From CAVTWH01 sp963738365 (GTDB lineage: Bacteria; Actinomycetota; Actinomycetes; Mycobacteriales; Micromonosporaceae): a stretch of 64,000 bases of DNA. The DNA lies in assembly GCA_963738365.1 (NCBI GenBank), contig CAVTWH010000006.1:310001-374000 (forward strand), read 5' to 3'. Below are positions 49,101-56,321 of the stretch, piece after piece; the first letter of the stretch is position 1, and each line of letters begins with the position of its first letter. The position numbers were made by a program, and so were the translations under genes. The notes below the pieces were generated by a model. The model saw only the letters and a list, made by a program, of their open reading frames with translations, did not search any database and was not told the DNA's origin.

Positions 49101-51600
49101 GCTGGCCGAGCGGCTCGGTACGGCCGCGTCCAGCGCCGGCGGCTTTGCCGTGGCCGAGAGGCTGGGCGCCATCGCGATGGCGTACAAGCTGGCCGGCGGA
49201 GCCAGCGGCGAGTTGGCCACCGGTCCGTGGGTGGCCCGGCGCACCGCCGTGGACATGGCGGAGGCGGCGCACCTGCGCGCCGTGGCCCGATCGGTGCACT
49301 CGCCGGAGGTCGACGCCGGGCGGGTCCGTTCCGGGCTGCGCCGGGTGCAGCGCGACGTCGAGGGGGCCGCCGACGCGCTCGGCGTCGACCGGTCGGTGCT
49401 GGCCTGGTCGCCGCCGCGCCCGGTGACCGAGCCGACCCAGTCCACCGAGCCCATCCCGGCCGACGCCGACCACACGCTGCACGAGCGGGTGCGGGGCGAG
49501 CTGGCGGCGGTGGCCCAGGACGCCAACGGCGTACGGGAGGTCACGCTCGTCCGGCACGGCTACCGGGTCGCCGTCGAGCACGGCAGGGACGCCCGGGTAC
49601 GCCTGGCGGTGGCCAACACCGACGACCACAACCGGGTCACGGTGGAGCTGACGTCCCGGCGCCGGTACCGGCTGGAGGTGTCCCCGGAACTGCTCGGCGC
49701 CGACGACGCCACCTTCCACAAGGCGCTCACCAAGGCGTTCGAACGGGTCGCCCGGGACCAGTACGAGATTGAGACGCGCGCCGGCCACCCGCTCGTCCAG
49801 CACGTGCGTAACGCGGCGGTCGACGTGCTGCAGCAGGTGGCTTCGTTCCCGCTGCAGGACGTGGCGTCGCCGCACGGCGGCCTGGCCGCCGCCGGTGTCA
49901 CCGTGGCGCGCAAGGCCACCGAGCTGGTCGCCACCCAGGTGGGCAACAAGGACGTCGCCGAGCTGATCCAGGCCCGCAAGCGCTACGACGAGAGCCAGCA
50001 GAACCAGGAGCTGACCACCACCGACCTGGGCAACGCCGGCCAGCGGGCGAAGGACGCCGCGCAGAACATCTCCCGCCTGGCCCGGCTGGTCGACCACCGG
50101 GCCGGGCACGGCGTGGACCCGGACCCGGCGACCCTGCTGCCCGCCGGGCGCAGCGGCGACCCGATGCCGGCGGTCCAGGAGGCGATGGCCGATGTCGGTG
50201 CCCGCCGTACCCCGGTGACGCTGGTCCGCGGGGACGGCGACCCGTCGCAGGGCCAGGCCGGCGCCACCCGGCTGCAGTACCGCATCGACGTGGCCCCGCA
50301 CAACCGGGTCCGGCTGGACGTCACGCTGCACACCGACCCGTCCGGGCCGGCCCGGCTGGAGGTGCAGCGCAACGGCTGGGGTCACTTCGAGATCCGGGTG
50401 GGCGGGGACGCCCAGCCGGACACCGTGCACAAGCTGGTCCGGGCGGTGGCCGAGGGCATCATCGACCGGCGCGGTGAGGGCATTCCGTCGCTCGCCGAGC
50501 ACCTGCGCAGCAAGCTGCCCAGCGCGGTGGTGAGCAGCGGTACCACTGTGATGATCTTCGCGGAGACGCACGCGGTCGCCGCCGTCACGATCGGCGGGAT
50601 CGCCACGGCCGGCGGGGTGGCCAAGGGCCTGGTCGACTACCTGCACCGGGTGCACATGACGGACAAGGGCCTGGAGAAGACCTTCTCGCGGTTCGAGGCC
50701 GACCGGATCCACGCCGACGACCTGCGGTCGGCGTTCGCCGACGCCACCGCCGACGTGGAGCGCTTCGAGGCCAGGGTCGGGCAGGTGGGCCGCGAGCAGT
50801 ACGCGGCGGCGGTCGGGGCGGCGGCCGACCCGTCGCTGGGCGGGCCGCAGCGGTTGCAGGCACGGGCGCGGGCCGAGGCGGTCCAGCACGCGCTGGACCG
50901 GCTGCCGCAGCCGGAGTCGGCGGTGCTGGGTCCGCTGCACGACAGCCTGCCGGCCCTGAAGTTGCCGCACCACGGCACGATCCGGCTGGCCGACCCGGTG
51001 CGGCACGTGTTCATCGCGACCGTCGACCGGCCGGGTGTGGCGGGGGCGGTCGGGCTCGGCTCCCGCGCCCGGGACTTCCTCTCCTTCGACGTGACCGTCG
51101 GCGACACCGGCGGCCGGCCGGTGTCCGTCCAGCGGGTCGACTCGGAGGTCGACCTGACGCTGGTGGTCGACCCGCACCGGTCGCCGGAGGAGATCGCCGC
51201 GGCCATCCGGGACGCCGTGGCGGTCAAGCTGGACCTGCAGGTCGCGATGCCGCCGCACACTCCGGGCGCCGGTGCGCGGATGCTGGCGGTGACCAAGGAC
51301 GTCGCGGGTACCGCCGGCCAGCTTGGCGGCGCCCTGGTCGCCGACCCGGCCAAGCTGCTCGGGGCGGCGACCATCGGCGGTGGCACGGTGCTCGGCGCTC
51401 CGGTGAAGATCCTCGCGGAGACCGGCCTGGCGAACACCAGGGCCGAGCGGGAGTTCGGCGGTGAGGTCGGGGTGTACCTGCGGGCCGGCTGGGCCTCCGT
51501 CCACCAGCTGATGATCTTCGATGACCGGGCGCGTCACCTGGCGGACCGCCTGGTCGCCGCCCAGCGGCTGCTGGAGCAGCTGACCGGCGTCAAGCCCTGA
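40105..51600 (+). CDS. Giant T7SS polymorphic-toxin-like effector (3831 aa)
   Basis: Residues 1-165: WXG-like head (HNWQGDGAAMAFHDAWLAHL) followed by a hydrophobic stretch (125-165). To 620: helical. 625-690: pentapeptide TDHAV repeats and further low-complexity linker to about 1130. Around 1150-1400: YwqJ-deaminase-like motif HGKCAEPS (His1325, Cys1328, Glu1330) with PCST at 1395-1398. 1450-1560: His1458/Cys1504 domain resembling self-cleaving cysteine peptidases. 1700-1810 and 2539-2640: paired HExxE modules; 2755: decayed copy. About 1880-1990: GNAT-like with RGQG at 1950-1953. 2169-2440: DUF5995-like. 2900-3831: four repeats about 240 residues apart. No signal peptide, so export by the T7SS is inferred. 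Confidence 0.88.
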   Translation: MPSQDHLFAEILDSFAQLEKWIPGCGTWPVDLMFGKLPDANPADIYRLADAWGELAQRLNDYYLDVANYADPITHNWQGDGAAMAFHDAWLAHLQDASNTGQMAFSMQQISQGYGLNLETEEFFVAFSLIQLLVEAIIAIVNAFFSFGGTLAELPLAYAAARVAIKNAFDKCIEAIVHLGEMVARGELKQVLSRTVVKDLLKNLAKDAGRVGWDKARGLPRVLWDGAKELGPRKLLARSAGDRAADQFRRNVLRNLVRKELGKQLRDQAGESLAKRAEAWSALHALDKATEDLSKRVAAEVEQRLLQKWTARAAGHELENLGEHTVFNTTERLGQHELADSTRAALDTFVREQVERTGLLGAAGRHMAELSWAGVKFMGGAEVGAQTYELLSGERSSFDPAEAAFSIGQGALMGGLMFGHGVLGKMATGGLAGTATAALTDGGQLLISKATGQPVDIHWRDDLEKGFADGVRMGLVFSGSNIGHGLASHLVPHFGERPGGEVFSLDDPRFGANAFTGHPGTGEGGFVSERGGAGYRFADGSFVHVGPDGQLVAAHRAGGEGPVVTETDGGLSRGLVDRPALESGDRTPARTDGPGPRTGGTERPTSTGRERDTDPAAPAAGHPATDHAVTDHAVTDHAVTDHAVTDHTVTDHAVTDHTVTDHAVTDHAVTDHSVTDHAVTDQSVSDDSVTDRTGTGSAAPGHSDSGQPRGVDHSPGRPADVVPGADHPTDSTPTSVHTDDGHLDQDGGGAHADQPTDLAARDQAADDGAARPVDATGRESTDLTDSGRTDLTDSGRTDLTDSGRTDLTDSGRSDHPESGRAGQADPERGGVEAPPTRVELPAQDVPLRRPPSTVDPTAGRGHAELVRAAAQDRQAHPALREQHDAYLGAAGAGHPAHPQERIAGVVHDLALAGRDAVLGHDSAGHHPTGPHDVTGPHDVTGPHDPAGPQPVGPEGGTRWVEAAGSGLVRDEVTALLFRDVVNARVPGGLERGDPQLIRAHTHELARQILEHPSRADDQAKVSRRLREYVETELSRTDPTGQRQVDRSATDRLADAAAQQAHPHTPADHQPRSDHQPGADHQSGTEHQSGTEHQSGTEHQSGTEHQAGSEHQPSGEHPGAGHAPVHPVLHGEPQHAESSFHREFLKLENVRQPDGQLARHWVRVTETVTEYRTDAQYERLDLDSFDGGVDSPQAREAAHRAAHDLAQREYHRLVDAADKWADGTGPVEELGRIGGMAAAVVLPDGRVVASTSVRSQSPRLVQDTGHDNASWERLNAAARAEVARGAAPSAAQARAARPDAVLPEHLHPLVREVLGDIPESLRSTTHGKCAEPSVLSQVARMVEADVQRELGGGAPHPGTPEYHQLLRERFDHAVRDASIASHRVSGEAYERSEQFPCSTDDQLIARAGLRSDYVDRAIAQAHVDPQHGVVVLAEHGDLLREYGARIPNPGPDHLVVVLHAQAGAAGISVRLGDREATPVELARVLSRVIEDHPDLAGRKIALVACEAGAEGRAVGRSQTTLAAEVARRIEAPVVAARTRVAVSEHGEVVATGAGRRAESDADHLTQDTPWLEARPGPDGVQVRGLGTDEAPFGSAPHGPAGPHVYAAGQQHPLDGYRHQANEIVDTRFVADGHRYGPLTEHEIMEAGVATDVRDFAGQVSSVERISYDVLRVVDGGGDAHHFQVQLGHDLRHVAGTTLHAGTHADPHVVTVNDAVHPDLLTRVWLHEVTETLDERAMWAQLPGEAGLLGRLSAVLGHDGAGHPPPHPETGQPRVAQSHVNGRLAERRWLVRQLHDPAQHWQHEELRNDIRGLDRELADAGFDTGPLERVDAPRTPEYDPHNEWWHERPWLAEQRRVAVDEVIPQTVAELDHWSGAIAESVDSVLAGHTFGGATVRVAAEQPVIGWRDRLTVRLEMHVGPNRVGDMGLTLRRTPQGRLTVSHDSVGVDRHYRGQGLYRELNAHLEGWYRESGVDFVELRAADVNGGYAHARQGTGWDPHAPHDAREVFSRLHAELTRLAGDDAAIRRWLGGDRSVDIDALLRRYRAADPYQALVEIGRQHSEGAEVYQRSRSEPFGSRYYPTPKEVADAGRPVGPVGRDDLWAGKRTLLGADWHGVKQMSDTGPVHTRAGHAAEHPRPLAEGAPPAHPDPAGAHEHVPVAEAPRPEALLPDHERAYHELRARGDEIAAEQLGLAEQLRGDGKYWFTKVYHYVTVKELAAIDAGLYRYPAMKLQEVAAFHEGWKVAIEAWMAGDHARVEPHWRAAFAAAERANEHWYPLPSLRVLAAIQPSLEAHIRFDLPRAIVYALDRFYGDTGIGQSEFAHDFDRMGPVFDEAAAALRPEIAEHTFRADPGQYGVAQRIGQEFLLRVPTTRAHTWQKVEWVIRLREAGITEPLRMHAHLTHQSRLSYGRAGHDDYRIGDEEIENFGWLEQPEPRLTVAHPAQPEPGGHGPQVTAAAVPGSPTFHALARPDADPTAVRGLAETALAGELTGLPLDAHLTVTAVSPHTPDWPGDAVARSVPVDAAGHDLPHGSVPPDGGGYRIEVSDRAHDLAVPRAVGHEVGEVREILARPETAGVPDALHRGTLPPHSRLSPHDHGRLAERRVLEAQAADHRLSDADRATARDELTGLDHELGLAGDEPAAVERRQLVADAQAGQAAAAAHRHRVELSLGRLENSLGRGGHGDFIDHIDVGRHGAVTVTPRDGDPFPLRVRVGDGDGLHTVLARDGVREVHIGSRLLDGQRGVRVDTVVARALGHAAGQVHAGHSSRRLAVLRRWGQQDALAADLESAGRSRLSAPDLAKVGEFQGLLRVRESTSGPQRTAWAERAIGRFIEEYGLREGLPGAGQRAELIRPYLSESEQAALEYHRAVGRDADPAAALGRRYFTAGRHHRADLRPLDLGPGRFEGVYRVVPDGFERKGRLGFTVQVESGRTGDGSLAELRGTGLPRHFRLVVDERLVDGMAPTDPAVLYRVDRAISAALERRIELQSNRPPEIPSWRVRLAERLGTAASSAGGFAVAERLGAIAMAYKLAGGASGELATGPWVARRTAVDMAEAAHLRAVARSVHSPEVDAGRVRSGLRRVQRDVEGAADALGVDRSVLAWSPPRPVTEPTQSTEPIPADADHTLHERVRGELAAVAQDANGVREVTLVRHGYRVAVEHGRDARVRLAVANTDDHNRVTVELTSRRRYRLEVSPELLGADDATFHKALTKAFERVARDQYEIETRAGHPLVQHVRNAAVDVLQQVASFPLQDVASPHGGLAAAGVTVARKATELVATQVGNKDVAELIQARKRYDESQQNQELTTTDLGNAGQRAKDAAQNISRLARLVDHRAGHGVDPDPATLLPAGRSGDPMPAVQEAMADVGARRTPVTLVRGDGDPSQGQAGATRLQYRIDVAPHNRVRLDVTLHTDPSGPARLEVQRNGWGHFEIRVGGDAQPDTVHKLVRAVAEGIIDRRGEGIPSLAEHLRSKLPSAVVSSGTTVMIFAETHAVAAVTIGGIATAGGVAKGLVDYLHRVHMTDKGLEKTFSRFEADRIHADDLRSAFADATADVERFEARVGQVGREQYAAAVGAAADPSLGGPQRLQARARAEAVQHALDRLPQPESAVLGPLHDSLPALKLPHHGTIRLADPVRHVFIATVDRPGVAGAVGLGSRARDFLSFDVTVGDTGGRPVSVQRVDSEVDLTLVVDPHRSPEEIAAAIRDAVAVKLDLQVAMPPHTPGAGARMLAVTKDVAGTAGQLGGALVADPAKLLGAATIGGGTVLGAPVKILAETGLANTRAEREFGGEVGVYLRAGWASVHQLMIFDDRARHLADRLVAAQRLLEQLTGVKP
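41977..42180 (+). repeat. 15-base tandem repeat encoding TDHAV in the giant gene
   Basis: About 13 in-frame copies of the unit ACCGACCACGCCGTG, with point variants giving TDHTV, TDHSV and TDQSV. The wobble positions vary less at the 5' end, suggesting recent expansion there. Encodes an acidic/His linker after the N-terminal helical region. Confidence 0.93.
42448..42543 (+). repeat. 24-base tandem repeat encoding TDLTDSGR in the giant gene
   Basis: Four head-to-tail copies of an eight-residue unit (Thr-Asp-Leu-Thr-Asp-Ser-Gly-Arg), with two synonymous sub-types (copies 1-2 and 3-4), suggesting two duplication steps. A shorter GPHDVT repeat follows at about 42892-42940. Confidence 0.9.
43339..43432 (+). 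repeat. 18-base tandem repeat encoding SGTEHQ in the giant gene
   Basis: Four close copies of an 18-base unit (Ser-Gly-Thr-Glu-His-Gln) flanked by degenerate copies (PGADHQ, AGSEHQ). Lies between the low-complexity linker and the YwqJ-motif domain. Confidence 0.9.
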
Positions 51601-51636
51601 CCGGCACCTCGGGCCACCTGGATAGGATCTGTGGAC

Positions 51637-52233
51637 ATGGCAGTGATGCACGCGCGTTCCGGCGCCGAGGTCAGGGAGTACCTGACGCTCGCCATGGACG
51701 ACTGCGACGGCGCGGTCGGCGTCGAGCACGGCGACCTGTTCGAGCACGACGGCCGGTGGGGGCAGACGTTCGTGGCGCGCTGCCTGGGCTCCGGCGTCAC
51801 CCGGGACTTCGCCTTCACCATCGACCCGCCGCCCGCCGACGCCGATCCCGACCTGATCGCCGCCGGGTCGCGCCCCTCCGACCTGATCGACGCCGGCCAG
51901 TGGTACCTGATCTTCGCGCGGTACGGCGAGGAGGCCCGGGTGGCGCAGCAGGCGTTCGCTGCCGGCCGGCAGGACGTGCCGACGGCCGAGCAGCTGGTCA
52001 GCGGGTACGCCAACGCCCGGGCGGCGCTGGTGGAGGTGCTGAAGTTCATCCCGTCCGGCGCCGACGCGCCACCGGACACGGCGTACTGGACCGACCTCGG
52101 TCGCCAGGTCCGCGACCAGTACCCGCAGCAGTTGCGCCGGCCGGCGCTGGAGCCGGTGGTGACCGGGCTCGCCGAGCTGCTCCAGGAGTTCCGGGACGCC
52201 ACCGACCAGGCACTGCGGGACGCCGGCTCGTGA
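51637..52233 (+). CDS. Zinc-ribbon-array family member, metal knuckles lost
   Basis: 198 residues. Shares with the next three genes the core GSRPSDLIDAGQWYLIFARY and ALVEVLKFIPSGADAPPDTAYWTDLGRQV, but the two Cys pairs are gone (only DDCDG and ARCLGSG remain). First of the array, 36 bases after the giant effector and GTGA-coupled to the next gene. ATG 51637 chosen for an AGGA nine bases upstream. No database family recognised. Confidence 0.75.
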   Translation: MAVMHARSGAEVREYLTLAMDDCDGAVGVEHGDLFEHDGRWGQTFVARCLGSGVTRDFAFTIDPPPADADPDLIAAGSRPSDLIDAGQWYLIFARYGEEARVAQQAFAAGRQDVPTAEQLVSGYANARAALVEVLKFIPSGADAPPDTAYWTDLGRQVRDQYPQQLRRPALEPVVTGLAELLQEFRDATDQALRDAGS

Positions 52234-52805
52234 GTCCGGTCGGCATCGACGGGCCCCGGCTGGCCCGTAGCGTCGAGGAGGCGTACCTCTTCCTCGACCT
52301 GCACCCCTGCCCGTGCGGGGGCGCCGACGCCCGCCGGGACAGCGCCGTCCGGGTCGTCGACGAGCAGTGGATCGCCCGGTACACCTGCGTCTGCGCCGCC
52401 TGCGGCGCCTCCCGCGCCGTCGAGTTCCGCGAGCCCGAGGCGCCGGTAGGCCCGCCGGCCGGCGGCTGGGCCGCCGACCGGACCCCGTCCGAGCTGGTCG
52501 ACGCCGGACAGTGGCTGTGGGTCTCGGACACCTTCGGCTCGGTACCGGCCGCCCCGGACGGGCTGACCGTCGAGCAGGTCGGGCAGGCCCGGCAGGATCT
52601 CGCGCTGGCCGCCGCGGCCCTGGACGAGGTGCTCAAGTTCGTCCCGGACGGTCTCGACGAGGTACCCGGTGCCGGCTTCTGGACTGAGCAGGGGGAGCAG
52701 CTGCGGGGCGCACAGCGGCACCGCTTCACCCGGCAGTCGCTGGAGCACACCCGGGACAGCTACCGCGCCCTCGCGGCCCGGTTCCCCGCACCGGAGCCGC
52801 GGTGA
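52230..52805 (+). CDS. Zinc-ribbon-array protein, single module
   Basis: 191 residues. One complete module: EEAYLFLDLHPCPCGG and CVCAACGASRAVEFRE form the two Cys knuckles, then TPSELVDAGQWLWVSD, ALDEVLKFVPDGLDEVPGAGFWTEQG and RFTRQSLEHTRDSYRALAARF. GTG 52230 and stop both overlap neighbours by 4 bases, so translation is coupled. Predicted zinc-binding, cytosolic. Function unknown; location suggests an immunity or chaperone role for the giant effector. Confidence 0.8.
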   Translation: MSPVGIDGPRLARSVEEAYLFLDLHPCPCGGADARRDSAVRVVDEQWIARYTCVCAACGASRAVEFREPEAPVGPPAGGWAADRTPSELVDAGQWLWVSDTFGSVPAAPDGLTVEQVGQARQDLALAAAALDEVLKFVPDGLDEVPGAGFWTEQGEQLRGAQRHRFTRQSLEHTRDSYRALAARFPAPEPR

Positions 52806-54226
52806 CCGCGCTCGCCGGTCCGCTGCTGTCCGCCCGGTCGCTGGACGAGGCGTACGAGTACCTGACGCTCACGCCGGGCGCCTGCGGCGGGGCCGCCGAG
52901 CCCGGCCCGGAGCTGGCCGTCACCGAGCTGGGCGCCGGCCGGTACCGGCTGGACTTCCCCTGCTCGCACTGCGACCGGCCGCGCAGCGAAACCGTGCAGC
53001 TCACCGAGGACCGCAGCGTGCCGGGCGCGGAGTTCGCCTACGCCCGCTCCGGCCGCCCCTCGGCGCTGCTCGACGGCGGCGGCTGGGTCGTCGTGGCGCA
53101 CCGCTACTACCGCGCCGCGCTGCTCATCCTGGACCAGTTGGCCGGCCGGGCGCCGGACGACGAGACCGCCGCCAACCTGGCGATCTTCCTGACCCGGGCG
53201 GCGGCCGCCGCCGACGAGGCGCTGACCGCCCTGCCTCCGGGCGCCGCCGAGCTACCGGACGAACAGGTGGGCACCGAGCTGGCCCGGGAACTACGCGAGC
53301 AGCGGCCGGCGCTGTTCACCCGGGAGCTGCTGGAGATCGGACCGTTGCGCTGCCGCGAACAGCTCACCGACCTGATGGCGCGCTACCAGGACCGGCTGGC
53401 CTGCCCGGGGGACCGGCTGGAGCGGCTGGCCGGCGAAGCGCTGCCCTACGGCAGCCGCCCGCTCGACGGGCCACTGCCGGCGCGCACCTACTGGGAGGCG
53501 CTGCGGCACAGCGCGACCGGCGCCTGCCGCTGCGGCGCCCGCACCGTGCACACCCGGCAGAGCAGCCTGCTCGTCGACGGTCACCTGCTGACCCGGCTGT
53601 TCGGCCCCTGCGCCGGGTGCGGCCGGCCGCGCGAGTTCCTCTACCGCAACCTGGTCGACCCGGCCGCCGAGCTGTCCATGGCGCACGCCTGGCGGGTGGT
53701 GGACGACCAGCCGTCCCAGCTGTTCGACCCGGCCGCGTTCGTGGCGATCAGCCGCGAGCTCGGCGACGAAGCGGCGGCCGGCCTGGCCGCAGACGACGCC
53801 ACAGCCGACCGGCTCGGCCAGTGGCTCGCCGTCCGCCACCGGCTGTGGCTGTCGGCCGAGGCGGCCCAGGAGGCGCTGGCCGCACTGCCGCCCGCGGCGC
53901 AGGGCATCGACCCCGCGTCGATCCGGCACCCGCTGGGCGCGCGGCAGTTGGCCAGCGACCCGGAGTCGCTACGCCGGGACCGCCTCGAACACCACACCGA
54001 CCAGACCCGACGCGCCCTGGCCGAGTTCCTGGAGCGCTGCCCCCGGCCGGCCGACACCGATGACGACGAAGCCGCCGCCGACGAAGCCGTCGACAACGGC
54101 GCCGCGGACGACGAGGCCGCCGCCGACGAAGCCGTCGACAACGGCGCCGGGCGGCAGCCGACCCGGATCGTCGGGCAACCGTCCGGCTTGGGCGCCGGAC
54201 CTTCCGACGTCGGGGGACAATCGTGA
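52802..54226 (+). CDS. Zinc-ribbon-array protein, two tandem modules
   Basis: 474 residues, two copies of the module. Copy 1 (about 15-210) has ACGG and CSHCDRPR, with one Cys of the first knuckle lost. Copy 2 (about 225-420) has CRCGARTVHT and CAGCGRPREFLY, then DDQPSQLFDPAAFVAIS. The C-terminus is an acidic Asp/Glu/Ala tail with a duplicated DDEAAADEAVDNGA. GTG 52802 overlaps the previous stop. Confidence 0.8.
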   Translation: MTALAGPLLSARSLDEAYEYLTLTPGACGGAAEPGPELAVTELGAGRYRLDFPCSHCDRPRSETVQLTEDRSVPGAEFAYARSGRPSALLDGGGWVVVAHRYYRAALLILDQLAGRAPDDETAANLAIFLTRAAAAADEALTALPPGAAELPDEQVGTELARELREQRPALFTRELLEIGPLRCREQLTDLMARYQDRLACPGDRLERLAGEALPYGSRPLDGPLPARTYWEALRHSATGACRCGARTVHTRQSSLLVDGHLLTRLFGPCAGCGRPREFLYRNLVDPAAELSMAHAWRVVDDQPSQLFDPAAFVAISRELGDEAAAGLAADDATADRLGQWLAVRHRLWLSAEAAQEALAALPPAAQGIDPASIRHPLGARQLASDPESLRRDRLEHHTDQTRRALAEFLERCPRPADTDDDEAAADEAVDNGAADDEAAADEAVDNGAGRQPTRIVGQPSGLGAGPSDVGGQS

Positions 54227-54729
54227 GCGACCTACCTGCGGCCCCGGTTCCGCCGCCGCTGAGCGCGGCGCTGGCCGCCGCGCACGCCGGTGACTTGGCG
54301 GCCCTGCACGCGGTGCTGAACTGGCAGCTCAGCGAGGCGCCCATCCTGGCCCGGTCGGCCGGGCGCGGCGTACCCGGGCTGCTGGTCAGCGGCCTGGATC
54401 ACGGCATCGCCGAGGTGCGCGGCCGGCACCGCGAACCGGGGCTCGCCGCCGACCTGCTGCGCCCGGTCGCGCAGCGGCTGGCCGGCGCGACCGGGGCGCG
54501 GCCGGCCACGCCGGCCGAGAGCGGGCCGGTGCTGCGCGCCGCCCGGGTCGAGCCGCTGCCCGCCGAGGTCAGCGACGAGCAGCGCGCCTGGTTCGACGGG
54601 CTGCGCCGACAGGCCGCCCAACTGCGGGACGTCTGGCTGGTGGAGACCGTCGACGGGCCGTTGCCGGTGATCCTCGTGCCGGACGGCGCTACCGTGGTGC
54701 TGCCCTTCGACGCGCAGGCGTACGACTAG
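54223..54729 (+). CDS. Hypothetical protein embedded in the zinc-ribbon array
   Basis: 168 residues, GTG 54223 overlapping the upstream stop. Helical first half (LAAAHAGDLAALHAVLNWQLSEAP) and a beta-strand C-terminus (DVWLVETVDGPLPVILVPDGATVVLP). No Cys knuckles and no similarity I can see to its neighbours. Kept in the operon by tight spacing. Confidence 0.65.
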   Translation: MSDLPAAPVPPPLSAALAAAHAGDLAALHAVLNWQLSEAPILARSAGRGVPGLLVSGLDHGIAEVRGRHREPGLAADLLRPVAQRLAGATGARPATPAESGPVLRAARVEPLPAEVSDEQRAWFDGLRRQAAQLRDVWLVETVDGPLPVILVPDGATVVLPFDAQAYD

Positions 54730-54752
54730 GGGCCTGGGGAGGTGGCGGGAAG

Positions 54753-56273
54753 ATGGGTACGGAGCCGGACCCGGAGCAGCGTCGTCGGCTGGCGGAGCTG
54801 AGCGCCTGGCACACCGAGTGGGCGCTGCGCTGGGGCGTCGACGACTCCGACGACGGCACCGGCGTCCCGCCCGAGGCAGAGGCCGAGTACCAGCGCCGCG
54901 CCGACGAGATCATGGGCGTCGACCGGCCGGCCCCGGCGCCGCAGGTACCGGGCGTGCTGCCACCGCCGCCGGTCACGCCGCCACACTGGCAGCCGCGCCC
55001 GCCGGTGGCCCGTACCCGCGACGAGGCGCTGTTCTACCTGCAACTGCAGCGCTGCCCCGAATGCGGGGAGCAGCGCACCCGGTGGAACTCGACGATGGTG
55101 GAGGTGGACGGCGCGCTGGCCCGCCGCTACACGGGCGCCTGCGAAACCTGCGGCCAGCCCCGGGAGTACGTCTTCGGGCTGCCCGACCGGGTGGCTCCCC
55201 GGCCGCCCGGCGCCACCATGCACTACGGCGGCGACGAGCCGTCCCAGCTCATCGACGCCGGCCAGTGGCTGCTGCTCAGCGAGCCGGCCGCCGAGCAGAC
55301 CCGGGCCGACCTGGCCGCCGGTGACCGCACCGCCGCCGCCCGGCACGCCGAACTGGCCATCGCCTGCGTGACCGAGGTGACCAAGTTCATCCCGCCGGGG
55401 GAGTCGGCGGTACCGGCCTCCGGCTTCTGGACCGGCACCGGGCGGGCCGCGCAGGACGCCGACCCGGCCCGGTTCACCCTGCGCCGGCTCCTGCTGCTGC
55501 TGGACATGCTGCACGACGAGTTCGACCCGCCGCTGGGCCGGGCCGGCACGGTGACGGCCGCCGGTGACCGGCGCGCCGGGCAGCCGCACGACCCGCGCGG
55601 CGACGCCCCGGCCACCGGCAGCGCACCCACCGCCGGCGCACCGACGCTCGGCGGACCGACCGGCCCGACGCCACCCGGGCCGGCTGTTGGCGGTGTGCCG
55701 GCCGGCGGCGCGGCGTCCGGACTGCCGGTCGGCCGGACCAACGCGGAGATGCATCTCTTCCTGGAACTGGCCCGGTGTGCCTGCGGTAGCACCACCGGCG
55801 GCTGGCGCAGCCGGCTGCTGCAGGTCGACGCGGAGCTGGTCGCCGCCTACACCGCCACCTGCCCGGAGTGCGGCCGGCACCGGGAGTACCAGTTCCGCCT
55901 GCCGGCCCGGACCATCCCCACCGGCCCGGAGGGCGCCGGCTTCCGCTACGGCGATGGCAACCCGTCCCAGCTGCTCGACCCGGGTGAGTGGCTGCTGGCG
56001 GCGGACCGGCTGGCCCGCTCGGCGCAGCCGCTGGCGCCGGACGCCGACGAACGCACCCAGGCCGCGTACCGCTACGCGCTCGGCCGGGCCGCCGCGGCGC
56101 TGGTCGAGGTGGCGGCGTTCGCCCCACCGGGCGCCCCGGCGGTTCCCGAGTCGGCGCTGCGCACCGAACGGGGCCGGGCGGTCTACCGGGCCGAGCCGGG
56201 CCGGTTCCGGCTGGCCCGCCTGGCCGCCGTCCGCAGCGCCTACCTGGGCCTGCTGGCCGACGCCGGGCTCTAG
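54753..56273 (+). CDS. Zinc-ribbon-array protein, two tandem modules (most canonical)
   Basis: 506 residues. Module A: ALFYLQLQRCPECGEQ, CETCGQPREYVFGLPDR, GGDEPSQLIDAGQWLLLSE, EVTKFIPPGESAVPASGFWTG. Module B: MHLFLELARCACGST, CPECGRHREYQFRLPAR, GDGNPSQLLDPGEWLLAAD, EVAAFAPPGAPAVPESALRTE. A Pro/Gly/Thr linker joins them, and about 70 extra residues precede module A. All eight zinc-type Cys are present. Module B is followed 48 bases later by the nuclease/SUKH fusion. Confidence 0.8.
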   Translation: MGTEPDPEQRRRLAELSAWHTEWALRWGVDDSDDGTGVPPEAEAEYQRRADEIMGVDRPAPAPQVPGVLPPPPVTPPHWQPRPPVARTRDEALFYLQLQRCPECGEQRTRWNSTMVEVDGALARRYTGACETCGQPREYVFGLPDRVAPRPPGATMHYGGDEPSQLIDAGQWLLLSEPAAEQTRADLAAGDRTAAARHAELAIACVTEVTKFIPPGESAVPASGFWTGTGRAAQDADPARFTLRRLLLLLDMLHDEFDPPLGRAGTVTAAGDRRAGQPHDPRGDAPATGSAPTAGAPTLGGPTGPTPPGPAVGGVPAGGAASGLPVGRTNAEMHLFLELARCACGSTTGGWRSRLLQVDAELVAAYTATCPECGRHREYQFRLPARTIPTGPEGAGFRYGDGNPSQLLDPGEWLLAADRLARSAQPLAPDADERTQAAYRYALGRAAAALVEVAAFAPPGAPAVPESALRTERGRAVYRAEPGRFRLARLAAVRSAYLGLLADAGL

Positions 56274-56321
56274 GTGGCCGGCCGTAGGCTGGGCGGGTCA
56301 GCGGTGCGCGGGGAGGCGGGA

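Noticed and set aside
42622..51747. A 3041-codon open frame antisense to the giant effector gene
   Set aside because: Long antisense frames are expected opposite GC-rich codons. Its product is His/Arg/Val-rich without domain logic, whereas the plus frame has recognisable domains and a ribosome-site start.
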